Of a stretch of 64,000 bases of DNA, positions 1 through 13,300 are shown piece by piece. The notes beneath the pieces are model-generated. The model did not search any database. It saw only the letters and a list, made by a program, of their open reading frames with translations, and was not told the origin of the DNA. The stretch lies in contig CM050648.1 of the NCBI GenBank assembly GCA_027574665.1, positions 136,276,175-136,340,174 on the forward strand. Reading direction: 5' to 3'. Position 1 is the first letter of the stretch. Each line of letters begins with the position of its first letter. Both the position numbers and the translations under genes were made by a program. This stretch comes from Rhynochetos jubatus. Taxonomy: Eukaryota > Chordata > Aves > Eurypygiformes > Rhynochetidae.

Positions 1-1161
1 ATTTGCTGCTCTTCAGACCTCATCCTTGAAGGTTTAATACACTGCAGCAACTTTCTTCTATGTGCTTGTCCTCTTCCTCAAAGAAGTTTTGTTTCTTATA
101 TTGCTGGCCTGACTGCCTCTGACTAAAAATACTGGAGTAGTATATATCAGAATTAGAATCCGAGTCCCAAATCACAGCTACGTCTCAGGCCTGCAGTGTT
201 GTTGAGCATGTGCAGCTTCCTAATTACAGACTCTGAACCTAGTAAATAGCAAGTTTAGGGGGGAAAAAAAAAAGAAGGTTGAAGCTGATGTGTGATCTTG
301 CATATTAAATGTGTGGGTTTTAATCTCTGGATGATGAAAGATTAGGTTGTCTGTTCAGAAGTGATACAGGGATAAACACAGGTTACACAACTGAGAGCGC
401 GTGTTAAATTGCTTCTCTGTTCCTTCTGATTCTTCTGACGCTTCAGTGCCAGATCCTCAGTTGTTTATACTGCAGTTCCTCAGTTTTGTTAGCACTTGTT
501 TTGTCGGAGCTAAATCGGAACCGTGTTCGGTGTCAGAAGCACAATTACTTCGTAGCTTAATGGCTTAAAATGTATTTTCTAATCACAGCATCAGCACCTG
601 GAGTCGGTGTTCCTAGAAAATGCTGTTCTAGCGCCTACTTGGTAATTTGTTAATTATTGAGACCCACGTTGTATGTTTGCCTGTTACAGGAGGATAGACT
701 GACAATACAAGAATCGGGTGATTGAGAATATGCTATTCTTAACCCAAAATTGCTTGTTCTCGGTATTGAGAAAGCTGCTACTAGGAAAGTAGAAGATATC
801 TTGCCTCTGCGATGGAATGCCTCTTCTGGCAGGAGAAGCTTTCTGGGAATAGGTTGATCTTGATGACTCTGGACCCTTTGTGTTATTGAGTGATTGTCAT
901 TGGTTTGTCCCCTGGTGTAGTTGCGAAGGAGAGGGTAGTCATGGTGTTTAGCAAAATTGAGAAACACAAGTAATGCATTATATGAAAAGATAAACCTTTT
1001 GACGACATCTTGGATGTCTTTGATAAATACAAAGCTGCCTTTTAAAGCAGGGTTGTGTGACTGCATAAATAGTTGCTTAGTATAAACGTTATTTGCAAAT
1101 GGAACTGGTTGCATGCACACATTGTGATAAACTGTCTTAATTCTGTTTGCTCTCTTTGCAG
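1..1161 (+). other. WDR20 intron (left edge)
   Basis: Non-coding sequence leading to the acceptor before the exon at 1162, with a pyrimidine-rich tract ending in TTTGCAG. Short open frames here have no recognisable content. No repeat or RNA gene was seen. Confidence 0.8.
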
Positions 1162-1344
1162 GCTGCGGACTTGAGTAAACCAATAGACAAAAGGATATAC
1201 AAAGGAACACAACCTACATGCCATGACTTCAATCACTTAACAGCCACAGCAGAAAGTGTCTCCCTCCTAGTGGGCTTCTCTGCAGGCCAGGTCCAACTTA
1301 TAGACCCTATTAAAAAAGAAACTAGCAAGTTATTTAATGAGGAA
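1162..1344 (+). CDS. WDR20: WDR20 coding exon 2
   Basis: 183 nt, 61 codons, phase 0 at both ends. Acceptor CTCTTTGCAG and donor GTAAGTAG are canonical. The exon encodes AADLSKPIDKRIYKG at its start and LIDPIKKETSKLFNEE at its end, as in other vertebrate WDR20 proteins. It covers the N-terminal part of the WD propeller. Confidence 0.96.
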
Positions 1345-4300
1345 GTAAGTAGAAATCTTAACCTTCTTGCATGTGATGTATTTGTGATACTGAAGGTCCT
1401 AGATTCTCAATGTTCTGTAGATGGCTCTGTTGGCCTATATAGCTTATCACTCAGTCACAGCCTTTGTCTTTCAGCTGGTCCATTGGCTTGGAGTACCTAC
1501 ACAAAAATGCTATTCCTAAAGGAATCTTGGGGTTTAAGATTAAAAGTTAGGACTTTTGAGTTTGGGTAATTAACCAGAGTTAATGACAGTAACTGGTGGA
1601 AAAATGGTCTAGAAATCTAAATGTTGCTGCATGTGCTCTGCAGTCAGTTTGAGGCCTCTGGTTCCAAATGAAGGAAAAAAATACATTTAAGCTCCTATTT
1701 ATCTAATATATTATGGTCAAAATATTAAATACAGTAAAAAACCAAAATGGTTAGGATGTTAAAGCAGAAAGTGTCTGTATCAAGGATGCCGAGAAGTGTG
1801 TTTGGGCAAGACTAGGATAGCAAGCTGAATGCTGCGCGGAAAAAAGCTTATGAGGACGTGGCCGTGTGATGATCCTGAAGTCAACTGTCTCCTTCCTCTG
1901 CTGCTGTGCAATAGGGAAGGATAGAAGGGAGTGCAGGGGGGGTGATGCCAGGTTACAAGACCTGGCTCTGTCTGTGGTACTGTCATACTTAGAAGGGTGT
2001 CTGGATGCTAACAAGGGAAGAAATCTGGTAACCAGTACAACTTCTGACAGCGTTTTCAGCAGAGGGTAAGCTGTGGGAATTTAGGTGGTTTGGGGGGGAT
2101 GACTGGGACTTTTGGGGGTGGTTTTTTTTCTCCTTTTTGTATTTTAATCCAGCTGCAGGTGAATTGTGGGAGGGTAATACGGTAGCAAAGAGCTTTGCAG
2201 GGCTGTTTTATTTTTTAATTTTAATTTAGAAATTTCAAATCTGGATAAGCTGTGCAGATTAGGTAAAGCCTTGCTCAGCTTTCAGACTGAGCAAGCATGT
2301 CTTTTTCCGCCTCGGAGAGATGTGATGGCTTGCTCTGTCTTTGTGCAGGGAAGACTGAAGTATTGTTCTCAATGGGGTGGTTTTAGAATTGGAACTGTCT
2401 AATGCCTCCTCAGCCTTCTAAAAGCAGCTACATCTAGATCAGAAGAGGGGCGGTTTTCTTCTTCCCGAGCCTCTTCCCACCTGCTCTGTCTCTCTGCTCG
2501 TGCTGAATGGGAAGCAGTGCTGGAGAGTTTCTTAATGTCGCATGGAGTGCTCTGGTAGGAACTTCTGTGTAAGTAGCTGAAATGCTCATTTTAGCATTGT
2601 CCCAGCATCTCTTCCCCCTGCACTAAGACGCCCCCAAAAAACCACAACCCACCCCAAACCAAAGAAACCCAGACTTTGATTGGTGCAGCTTCTCTGCTGG
2701 GCGTGCTGGTCTGGATGTGAGCAAGTTACTCTCGTACAGCAGAGTAGAAATGTACATTCTACATTTCATTAGAGGCTACAGTACATTAGAGAGCAGTAGA
2801 AATACTGTAAACGGCTGGAGTTCCGTACCACAGGGCCGTTCCCACTCTTGTAGCTCCGCTGTAGTTGCTTGGAGAGAAAGGTCTGCTGAAACTCTCACAT
2901 AAAGGTCCAGTGCGTGTTCCCATGCCGTGATGTTTCCTGCCTGGTGTCCACAGTGTCAAGCTGCGCTGCGGGCTGAATCGTTCCTGTGGTAGCCCACGAC
3001 TGATGGAAGCGCGGAAGCTTAGCGCGTATTGTCTTTTCTCTGCGCTGTAACCAGTGTTACTTCACTGGGGTCCAATACGCCCTTTGACAGCTCAGTGGAG
3101 ATCAGAGGAGGTGATCAGTTTTCTCCTAAGCTAACAGAAGGATTTGCACAGTGCTACCAAAACTGTGTGCACAACAGGCTGGACTTAAATGCCAGATTCT
3201 TGTTTCCTACACTGATTTTATCTGCAGTTACAACCAATTCTATAACTGTTACATATTTTTAATGGGTCAGTTACAGTACTGAAGTTTGCCCTGTGGAAGT
3301 TCTGGCTTGTACCTAAAAGCCGTTTCAGAGACAAACCGGTCAGCATTGATGTTTGAGCCCGTTTGTTTGCTTCAAGTTGAAGGTGCCTATTGGCTTTTGA
3401 ATATATTTTGAGTTTAGATAGTGTTTGAGAATAAACATGTCTTCCTGGGCAGATCTGTCGACAGATCCAGCACTAGTGCTAGAGGCAACAGAATCCACCG
3501 CCTGTCCTGTTTGTAATTTGGTGAGTCAGGTAGCCCAGAGCTCTGTTTTGACTATCACCTGTGATAAAACAATCAGGATAGCACTTAATCGTATGTGATA
3601 AGTGAAATAACTTAACCTGTTAGGATGCAGAAGGTTATGTTGAACTTACAACTTAGACTGCATTAAGGTGTTTTTACTCTTCCTTTTTTCTTTTTAATTC
3701 TGTTGATGTAGACGACGTCAAAGGGACTAGAAAGGCCGAGATGAGTGATACTGCCTACATCAGTCTGGATCACCAGTGGTATTCCTTCTAGCTGTGTCAC
3801 AATTAAATTAGTGATGTGTATGCCTCACAGGTTCAGTTGTTTCCAGGTGACAGTTGGTCACTCTCAGCTAGCCAATTGGATTACATTTATTTTATTTTTG
3901 AATTCTTTTTATTTAAACTTAAGCCTTAAGCTGCATGTTTTTCCTAATAAATGTTTCCTATACCTGTGTTGCCAAAACTTTGTCAGACTTTAAGGCATAT
4001 TCCTTGGTTGCCTCATTTTTTTGACTCCTTTGTGGCCTATGCCTGGAATTTTCCCCCTTCAGGATTGTTCCGAACATGGCTGCCAAGATAATCCTGGTTT
4101 CTCTTCCTGACTGGGGACCGGGGTTCCTTCACTCTGTTCTTTCATCAGACTGAACATAAGCTCCTTATCCCAGCTACTCTGCTGATTCGCTTGATCTGCA
4201 TTCGGTCCCTTCTTGTAATGCATCTGCCAGTCATACTGACTTGGGTCTTGGTTTGTGGTGCTGCGGAAGCGTGAGAGTCCAGATGAGAGCTTTTAAAGCT

Positions 4301-7300
4301 TCAAAAAATCATAACCTCGGAGTTTTTATCTTCCTGCTGCATTTAAAGCTCTGCTGGTTGAGAAAGGGATGAGTTGAAGTCACTAGCTGCAGGTCAGCTC
4401 TAAGTCCCTCTGTATCTCATCTCTCAGAGCTAGTCTCTTCTCACTGCACACTGCAGCCTTCTCTTCCGTCTGTAGCCTCCTGGAGGCAACGATCAGGTTT
4501 GCAGGATTTCTCTACCAGATCTCAGATGGTGTAGCCCAACATGATTATGGATTTAAAAGGCCATTGCTAATATAAAAGCTGAGCAACTGCTCTTACGAGT
4601 AGAGGCTGTATGTCAAGGTGAGCTGCGCTACTAGAGGAGAGCAAGGAATTGTGCTTTGTTGCCACGTTGGCGGCGGTTTCCTGCTGAGAAGACTTGCTGC
4701 CTGTAGCAAGCCAGCTGGGCTGGTGTTCCCTGTCCACATTCCCTTGGCATGTACCAGGTCACTTCCTGTCTAATATTTCTGATGCCATCGTTACTGCGAC
4801 ATGAGTGATGGACGTGTGATGGGCCGTTTAAAATATGGCAACAGAATGTGATTTTAGAGCTACTGCTTTTGAGGAAAGGTTCCCAGTTTAAGTTACATCT
4901 CAGCTCTCGAGTACCAAATGGCTAATTTAACCAATGAGATTACAGGGAGAGGCTTCCTGGACTTAGACTGAGATTGACAGCAGCAAAAGTATAGTCTGAG
5001 ATGACCAGTGCTGCTTTCCAGTGATAGTTACAGGCCAAGAATGGGTAAGTCAGTGTAGTACCCATTAGTTTGGGGTTTTTGTTTGGGATAGGCAGCACAG
5101 CGAGGTGTTGGCTTTGGTTTTGGCTGCTTTGTTTTCTAATGCTTTTGACACGTTCTGGTATTTCCTTAGGCTCTTTGTGTTTGCATTCTTGCCTTTTGCG
5201 TAGCTCAGCTCTTCTTTCAGCCCGTAATCAGTCCATGCCAAACACAAATCGTGAATGTGCATGTAAAGAATCACTTGTCTCCATGTTGCAGCTGAACGAT
5301 GCCGTGGGCGACCTGGTAAGTTTTAGAAGTCCACCAGAACTACACTAGCCAACTCTGGGAGTCAGAGTTCGTCTCGGTTCTTACGGCGTTGAAGGCATTA
5401 CGATCAGGAATGTTTAACGCGTGTGTTCATTCTTTTGCAATGATGGGCTATATTAAAATGTTTTTCTTTAAAGGAAACTTCTTAAGCAGGTGGTAACTGA
5501 GAGTATCGACAGGTCCTTGGCTAATGAACGAAAAGTAATGGGAGGATGGGGGTTCCAAGGTGGAGAATACGTTGGGCTCTCTGAATTCACCGAACCACGC
5601 GCATTTAACTAACTTTCCAGCCAAGTGTCACTGTGCGCGTAGCTTCCTCCCCGAATCAGGAAAAGCTGGTAAAGGGTCCTAAAGCCTCTTGGTTTTTTTT
5701 TTTCTTCTTCCAGAGGATGGATTTTATTCATGATTTCAGATAAAACCAGTCTAAATTCACTGTTGTTGATTTGTAATCTGTTTGTTACGTAGTACAGATG
5801 AGTAACTGCCTTTTTTCCCCTCTAGCTCACTCGGTGTTTCCTTGATGGTTTGCTTTTTATGCTCTTCAGCCTACACAGCGCAAAATAAACCTAAGCACAC
5901 TACCTTTAGATTCATAACAACAGGTTGGCTTGATTGAAGTATGTTCTTTGTGGAACGTGACTGGACCGTAATAATAACCTTTGGTAGCACTTTGTCTAAA
6001 AATAATTTCCTCTTTGCTGCCTGATAAGATGAAAAGTTTTTTTCAAATACGTAACATAGCTCCTTTCTAGATAGTTGAGTTCACTTTGCTTAAGTGTTGT
6101 TCTCCATCCCCCCAGAAAGCTCGGCTTTACAGTTAATCATTAAAACTTTAATTTTCAGACTTTCTGATGTGTATCTTCTTTGTTTTTCACAGAGACTAAT
6201 AGACAAGTCCCGAGTAACCTGTGTAAAATGGGTACCAGGTTCGGAAAGCCTTTTCCTAGTAGCTCATTCCAGTGGCAATATGTACTTGTATAACGTGGAG
6301 CACACTTGTGGTACCACAGCCCCGCACTACCAGCTACTTAAACAAGGAGAAAGCTTTGCAGTTCACACTTGCAAGAGTAAATCCACGAGAAACCCTCTGC
6401 TTAAATGGACAGTAGGTGAGGGTGCCCTGAATGAATTTGCCTTTTCCCCAGATGGGAAGTTCTTGGCGTGTGTGAGCCAGGATGGTTTTCTTCGCGTGTT
6501 TAACTTTGATTCGGTGGAATTGAATGGTACAATGAAAAGCTACTTTGGAGGACTGCTGTGTGTGTGTTGGAGTCCCGATGGGAAGTACATAGTGACAGGT
6601 GGAGAGGATGACTTGGTAACAGTTTGGTCTTTCGTGGACTGTCGAGTAATAGCGAGAGGCCACGGACATAAATCGTGGGTCAGTGTTGTTGCTTTTGACC
6701 CGTATACCACTAGTGTAGAAGAGAGTGACCCGATGGAATTTAGCGGAAGTGATGAGGATTTCCAAGACCTTCATTTTGGCAGAGATCGAGCGAATAGTAC
6801 ACAATCTAGGCTATCCAAAAGGAACTCTACAGACAGTCGTCCAGTAAGCGTTACGTATAGATTTGGTTCAGTAGGCCAGGACACACAGCTCTGTTTGTGG
6901 GATCTTACAGAAGATATCCTCTTCCCCCACCAACCTCTCTCAAGAGCAAGGACACATACAAATGTCATGAATGCCACAAGTCCACCTGCTGGAAGTGGTG
7001 GAACTAACCCAGGAAGTAATGGAAACAGTATCACAACACCTGGAAACTCTGTGCCCCCTCCTCTTCCACGGTCAAACAGCCTTCCACACTCGGCAGTCTC
7101 AAATGCTGGCAGTAAAAGCAGTGTCATGGATGGTGCCATTGCTTCTGGCGTTAGTAAATTTGCAACCTTATCGCTACACGATCGGAAGGAAAGACACCAT
7201 GAAAAAGATCACAAGAGAAATCATAGCATGGGACATATATCTAGCAAGAGCAGTGACAAACTGAACCTAGTTACTAAAACCAAAACGGACCCAGCTAAAA

Positions 7301-10300
7301 CTTTGGGAACACCTCTCTGTCCCCGAATGGAAGATGTTCCCTTGTTAGAGCCTCTTATCTGTAAAAAGATAGCACATGAAAGACTGACTGTGTTAATTTT
7401 TCTTGAAGACTGTATAGTCACTGCTTGTCAGGAGGGATTTATTTGCACATGGGCAAGGCCTGGTAAAGTGGTAAGTTTTAATCCTTAATGCTGCATCAAA
7501 GAACTAGAACTCTGAATAGGTAGTTTTCTTGAAATATAAATGAATGTTGAATATAAAATTTCTTTATGCTTAATGTAAAAAGAAAAAAAAATCCTCAGAG
7601 CCATACTTTTGGATACTGCATGCCGTATTTCTGAATGATTTGAAGTGTCTTGGGTACCATTACGAAGTACAGTTGCCTTCCAGCAGAAGAAATAAATACT
7701 GTGCATCTAAACTATTGATCAGTGTTCTTAATCATAACCACAACATGGTGAAAGCTCGTTACGTAAAAAGGGAGGTAAAACCTGCCAATCACGAAGATAA
7801 TTATAACCCTTCCAGTTTTTCCTGCAAAATGCAGCACTCCCAATGGGAGTAGTTTATGAAAAGCTGCTGCTTTTAAGTCTAATGAGAGATGCGAGCCTCT
7901 GGAAAAAATGAAAAGCAGTGATTTCTCCCTCCATACTTCTCTGCCGTGGCCTGCCGTTACCGTAAAACCAGTCCTTGTTAAAACGTCAGCCGTCCTGCGC
8001 GCAGGCTTGTGAGCCCCTGACTGCGTTCGTGCTCTTGAAATTGTGGGTCAGCGTTATCAAGGGACTCTGATTTTTGAGTTCTGTGTTCATTAAGTTAGGG
8101 AAAAATCACGTCATTTCCCATGTCTCTGGGAAGCTTCAGAGTTATGTTACTGTGGGTTTTGTTAGACTGATCATGGACAAGCTCCTGCTTTTCGATGGCA
8201 CCTGTTGTGTCAGTTGAAGCTGCATTTAAATATACTCCTGGGTTTAACTCTTGTGAATGCACTTGAACACAGATCAAGCTTTATTTTAATTCTGCCCAGT
8301 GTATAGCAAGCTACATTTTGAATGAAGCTAAACGTGGCGATTATTTCATTTCAAAGTACTTAGCGCTCCACTCGCTCTGTTTGCCAGCAACATTTTAAAG
8401 GAATATGGCTATGAAAATACTATCAAAGTTGATCTAGCCAAAAGGACCATTATTTTGGTGAAAAAAGTCGGAAAGGGGATGTACTTTGCCACGTGAAGAG
8501 TGCCGTGCTGGGCAGCCTCAATGAAAATCTGGTATTAATTAGGTTTTAACCATGTGGTTCATAAATCTAGACTTTCACAGTGGAGGTACTGTATATATTT
8601 ATGTACCACGTCTTCATTGATGGAAACTTTTACAAAAAACTCCATTTTTTTTTAGACCTGTTTGTATGCATAATGTAAGTTTCCTAGAGGTGTTACCAAA
8701 GCTGTCACGGTGCAGGCACGTCTAGAGAGCTGCGTCCGCTCCGTGTCTTAATGCGCATTGGAAGGGTGAATCTCACACTAAACCGTGTAAAGCCTTTTCT
8801 GGGGAGAAGGGAAGAGGGTGTTACCTAAAAGTATTTTTTTTTTTTTGCCTAAAAATAGATCCAGCCTTAATTAAAAAATTAAAAAAAAAAAAAAAAGGCA
8901 AGCGCACCCCCAACAAACACTAAACTATTAAAACGTTCATCCTAAATAAAACCACGGACGTGGTTATCACGTCAGTGACGCGGTGCGATTCACATCTTAG
9001 AACCTTTCTGCACGTTCAGCAGCGCCGCAGGTTTCTCCTGCGACCTGTATTTTCTTTCTGTTCTAAAACTCCTTTGCGTGCTGCTAAACACTACGTTGTT
9101 CAATTTCTTTGCAGTGGCTGAGGTGGGTTTTGTTAGACTGGGGTGTAACGTAAATATTTTTGTGTGTGTCGATTTTGATTTGGAATATGACATTTCAAAT
9201 ATTTCAGAGATAAAGTATGCAGTACCAAAAAATCAGGATTTATGTATTGGCCAATATGGAAAACTTTAATTACAGGTAAGTAACTTTCATGCTGAAGTTA
9301 TCACTTTCAAAATTAATATATTGCACACTGATGTAAATGCCATATTGTTTAGGAAGTATTTACTTAGAAATTTTCAAATGAATTTGTTTTTCTGATTTCA
9401 CTTGCATTTCTAGTGAGCTCACTCTGCTGGTAAAAACTAAATTTTGGTGGCATGTTTACAGGGCTTTGATAGGAAAATATTTGTGCCAGAAGGACATTAC
9501 GAGCATCCTTTTTGTTTATAGGAAAGCACTTAATTTTATTTAATGAAAATTGTCAAAGTATTAAACACTCATGGTAACGTCTCTCTTACTGGGTTATACC
9601 GTTCATTTCTGTTCGCCGCTGTTTTATCCTAGGCTGTCCCGTTACTCTGGGCTTTAAAGCTGTTATTTCTAGTCTTCCTTTCCAAATATGGGTCCCCAGG
9701 TGATCTTAAAACTCCGTCACGGTTTTGTCTGCCGGCTCTCGAAAGCAAGCCGCTCAGTCTTGCTGCTGCTTCCATCCCTGCCTCCAAAGGCCTTCGTTCT
9801 GCTCATGCCACTGCCAGCCGAAGGAAAGGATCGGATGAAAAACCGAAGCAGCCTTGCGGTGTCTTAACGCAGTTTCCACTGAGCCGGTGCTGCCCTCCCC
9901 TCTCCTTTTTAACAGCCGCCAGAAGATGCGCCGGGCAACTGGGCTGTGTGTGGCAAGTTCTCCTCTTCTTTCTCACTGGGCTGGTGTTGCCCTCAGTGGA
10001 AAAAAATGCCAGAAGTGTCTCTTCAGCCGGGATCCTTATGGTAGCGGGTAGGCTGTACAGTGCTCGCAGTGTCCCGACGCTTTCCAAGTTACTGCCTCAT
10101 ACCTTGAGCTTCCTCACGGGATACGCCGTTCTTGCATTGCGCTTCTGCGACCGCTGCGCTGACTCCCAGTCAGAGTGAGGCCAAGTGAAAGGCAAAATGC
10201 AGGAAGAGACAAGGTGAAGGGGGCTGAGAGGATTCATTAGTTTCAATTTTTCACTGTCACTTTTTGCTGGCCTGTTTCCGAGGAAGAAGCTCCAGGGTGG

Positions 10301-13300
10301 TGAGGAAAACAGGTTGCCTTAACAAGAGCGTGAGCTTTCTTCCCAACGTGGGGACGGTCGGCTGTCTCCTCGCCCCACCCTGCCTTTGGAAACCGGAGTG
10401 GGACTACACCAATGTTGTGTTAATCTGAAAACGTAGAAGAAGAGTTTTAAAGGGACCCAAAGCAAACTCTGCCTGTTGCCTTTATGGCTATTTCGGGCTC
10501 AATTACAGGACCTGCGGGAGCAGTTTTGTAAAAGACTAAACCACAACCCAACACAACCCCCAGAAACAAAGCGGTACCTGGGTAGGTAAAATAAGTTTTC
10601 TCTGAACTCGGTGGCCAGGGAAGGTGTCAGGTTTGTGTTTGATGTCAGAAGGGAACTGTTCACCCTCTCGGACGGCGGCTCCACTTCATCTGTGTGAAAG
10701 CTGCCGATGAGCTGTTGCCTTTGAGAAAGCTCAAGGTAGGATGGGCAGAAACGAGGCGGTGAAATGGCAGCGTATAACCCAGCAAGGTAAACGTGCTACC
10801 GTTCTGTAAAACAAGTGCACATGGATTTATTTATTTGACTTACTGTACAGGAAACCGTTAGGCTTAAATGCTAACATCCTTGAATTTTCTAGTTAACTAC
10901 AATTGTAGTACAGTATCATGTTTGAGTATGACTTGTGTTGCAGTGACAGTACTTAAGCCTCCGCGTACTATGTTTGGGCGAGATGAGCAGCTATACGTAC
11001 TAATTCTTCCTCAGTGGAAAGGAGCATTTCATCGTTACAATTGAAGTTCAATTGCTGGTATTTAAGTACTATCAAATAGATTTCTTTCAACGTGATACGG
11101 TATCTGTATAAACTTCAGGGATGATTTACAGTGAAACTGAAACGCAGCTCTGACTTCAGGTTACCGCGCCGAAATTCGAAGCTTTCTGTAATGTGCGTAA
11201 CGGCCAAGTTGCACATAGCGTACCTGCGTTATCAGGGTGAACCGAAACCTAGTACACTGGTGTGATGATATTTATAGCGAGGAATGTGTGTTTGCGCGCG
11301 TGCGTGTGTGGGGAGGTGCGGCCGGCGGCTCCGGTAAAGCCAGGAGAGATCGTAACCCTGTAAAGGCTTTATGATGAGGATGTCTGGAGTAGGAAATAAC
11401 ATGACTTTTACTAAAACACTTTTTAGAAAACCCGTGTTCTGAATTATCACCTCTTAAAACTTACCGTGTACTTGGAATGAGTGTATATGTCTGCCCCTTT
11501 AACAACGTAAAGCTACTAAATTAATATTTCGAACGCTGGCCTGCTTATGTTACGATAATGAAATTTGTGTCAGTTAATTTACTGTCGATTTACATGTAAA
11601 GATTAAACAATATCTTTTTTTTTCTGCATTTTATGACTTCTGTATGCTGGAGTTTGTTAAAGATTGACATGTTAGGTGATACTGTACAAAATTGTATTGA
11701 CTACCTTTAGTGAAAATCAAAAGTAAAATTCATATGTATTTCCTTTTTACACTTCCATCTAATTTCTTGACAACTTGAATAAATTTCATAGAGCCTTTCT
11801 AACATGAACTATTGTTAATTTAACTGTTGCAATAATTAAGCTTTAAGAAGTTGTTGGTATATTTATAATTTTAAGAAAGATCATGTTTGTTTCATACTGC
11901 TTATTTTTAGCTGTTCTATTGTTGCTGTTACAGCTGAAGAACTTTACTAAATACTTGACATTACAAAATAACTCGCTGGGGTTGTCCTCTGTATACTGAT
12001 GTTAAATAAAAATGTGTGATTGAACTGTAAATGTAGATAACTTTCAATAGTCCTTTCCACACTGGAGTTTTAATTGTTCTTGCAGTCCGTAGGTGGCCTT
12101 GCGCTGTCCCACTGTGCTGAACAAACGGCCACAATGAAAGCTGTTAACTTGCCATACTTTCTAGAAAGAAGCTGACCGCAGCCCGTAACCTGCTCTGAGT
12201 AAACGTTTCCCTTCGTCTCAAGACGCCGCGTTCGTTTGGATGTTCAAATCTTGCCCATAAGGTTGTGTCTCATGACGCTGCTTTTAGCACTAGACAAATA
12301 ATCTAACTCGTATTAATCAGGCCATGTAGCAGACTTGTTCAAACTCAGATTCAGTAAAACACAGACACGGATGTATCTGGATTCTCTCTGCCCACCTGTC
12401 AGGCAGGAGCTGGGGCAGAGCGTTGTCACTGCTTCTTGGACTCTACAGGAGCTCTTTCCTCTACGCGCTCTAGCGCAGGGTGTGTTCTTTGTTCCAGCTT
12501 TAGATCTTGACATTTACCCAAAAAGGCTGAATTTACAGCCCTGTGGACTTGGCTTGCTCAGATGATTCAGGTGTTTTCTGTCTAGAAAAACGGTGACTGT
12601 TCTAGAACCAAACTTGTCTGAACTAGAACTAAGTAAGTCTTGGAACCCATGTAGGTGAAGACGCAAGATGCTGCCCTTCCACCTGAGTGGACTAGGGCTT
12701 GTGTCACCCTTGCAGCACTGGGTCTGTGTTAACCGATGAAGGAGCCAAACAAATGGTATTTACTGGGGTGTCTCGAAGGCACTTTGGAGAATTTGCCATG
12801 AAAAGGTTAGTGACTTTGGGCCCCGTCTAACTGGGCGGGGACTCTTGTCCGCTAGGCAAGAACACTCTGTCGACTCAAGCTGACAAAAACGTCTTCTTAT
12901 GTGACCGTGAGAACCTTCTGGCACTTCAGAAGGTACTGGCTGACCACTCTGATGGTCTGCATGTAACATACGTGTATATTTAACAACAGGTGCCAATGGA
13001 GAAACGAGTAAACCCATCCTGAAAGCTACTGGGAACAGCCAGTTACATCCGAGGATGCAGGAAGTGCTTGGTCAAGGCAGTTTCTCAACAGTCAGCGTGA
13101 AACGAAACAAACGGCCACAAGTTCTGTGGTCACAGAAGAATCTTTGGCAAAAGATGTCTTGGAACACGAAAGCATCGTCTTGCTGTCGTTAACCTTGCAC
13201 AAACGTCTCAAGGAAGTAACTTGTAGGATCATGTTCTTTTCTGGGTTTTGAAGTTGGATTTTAGGTAGGTGCTGACCAACCCTCTCAAATTCATTTGGCT

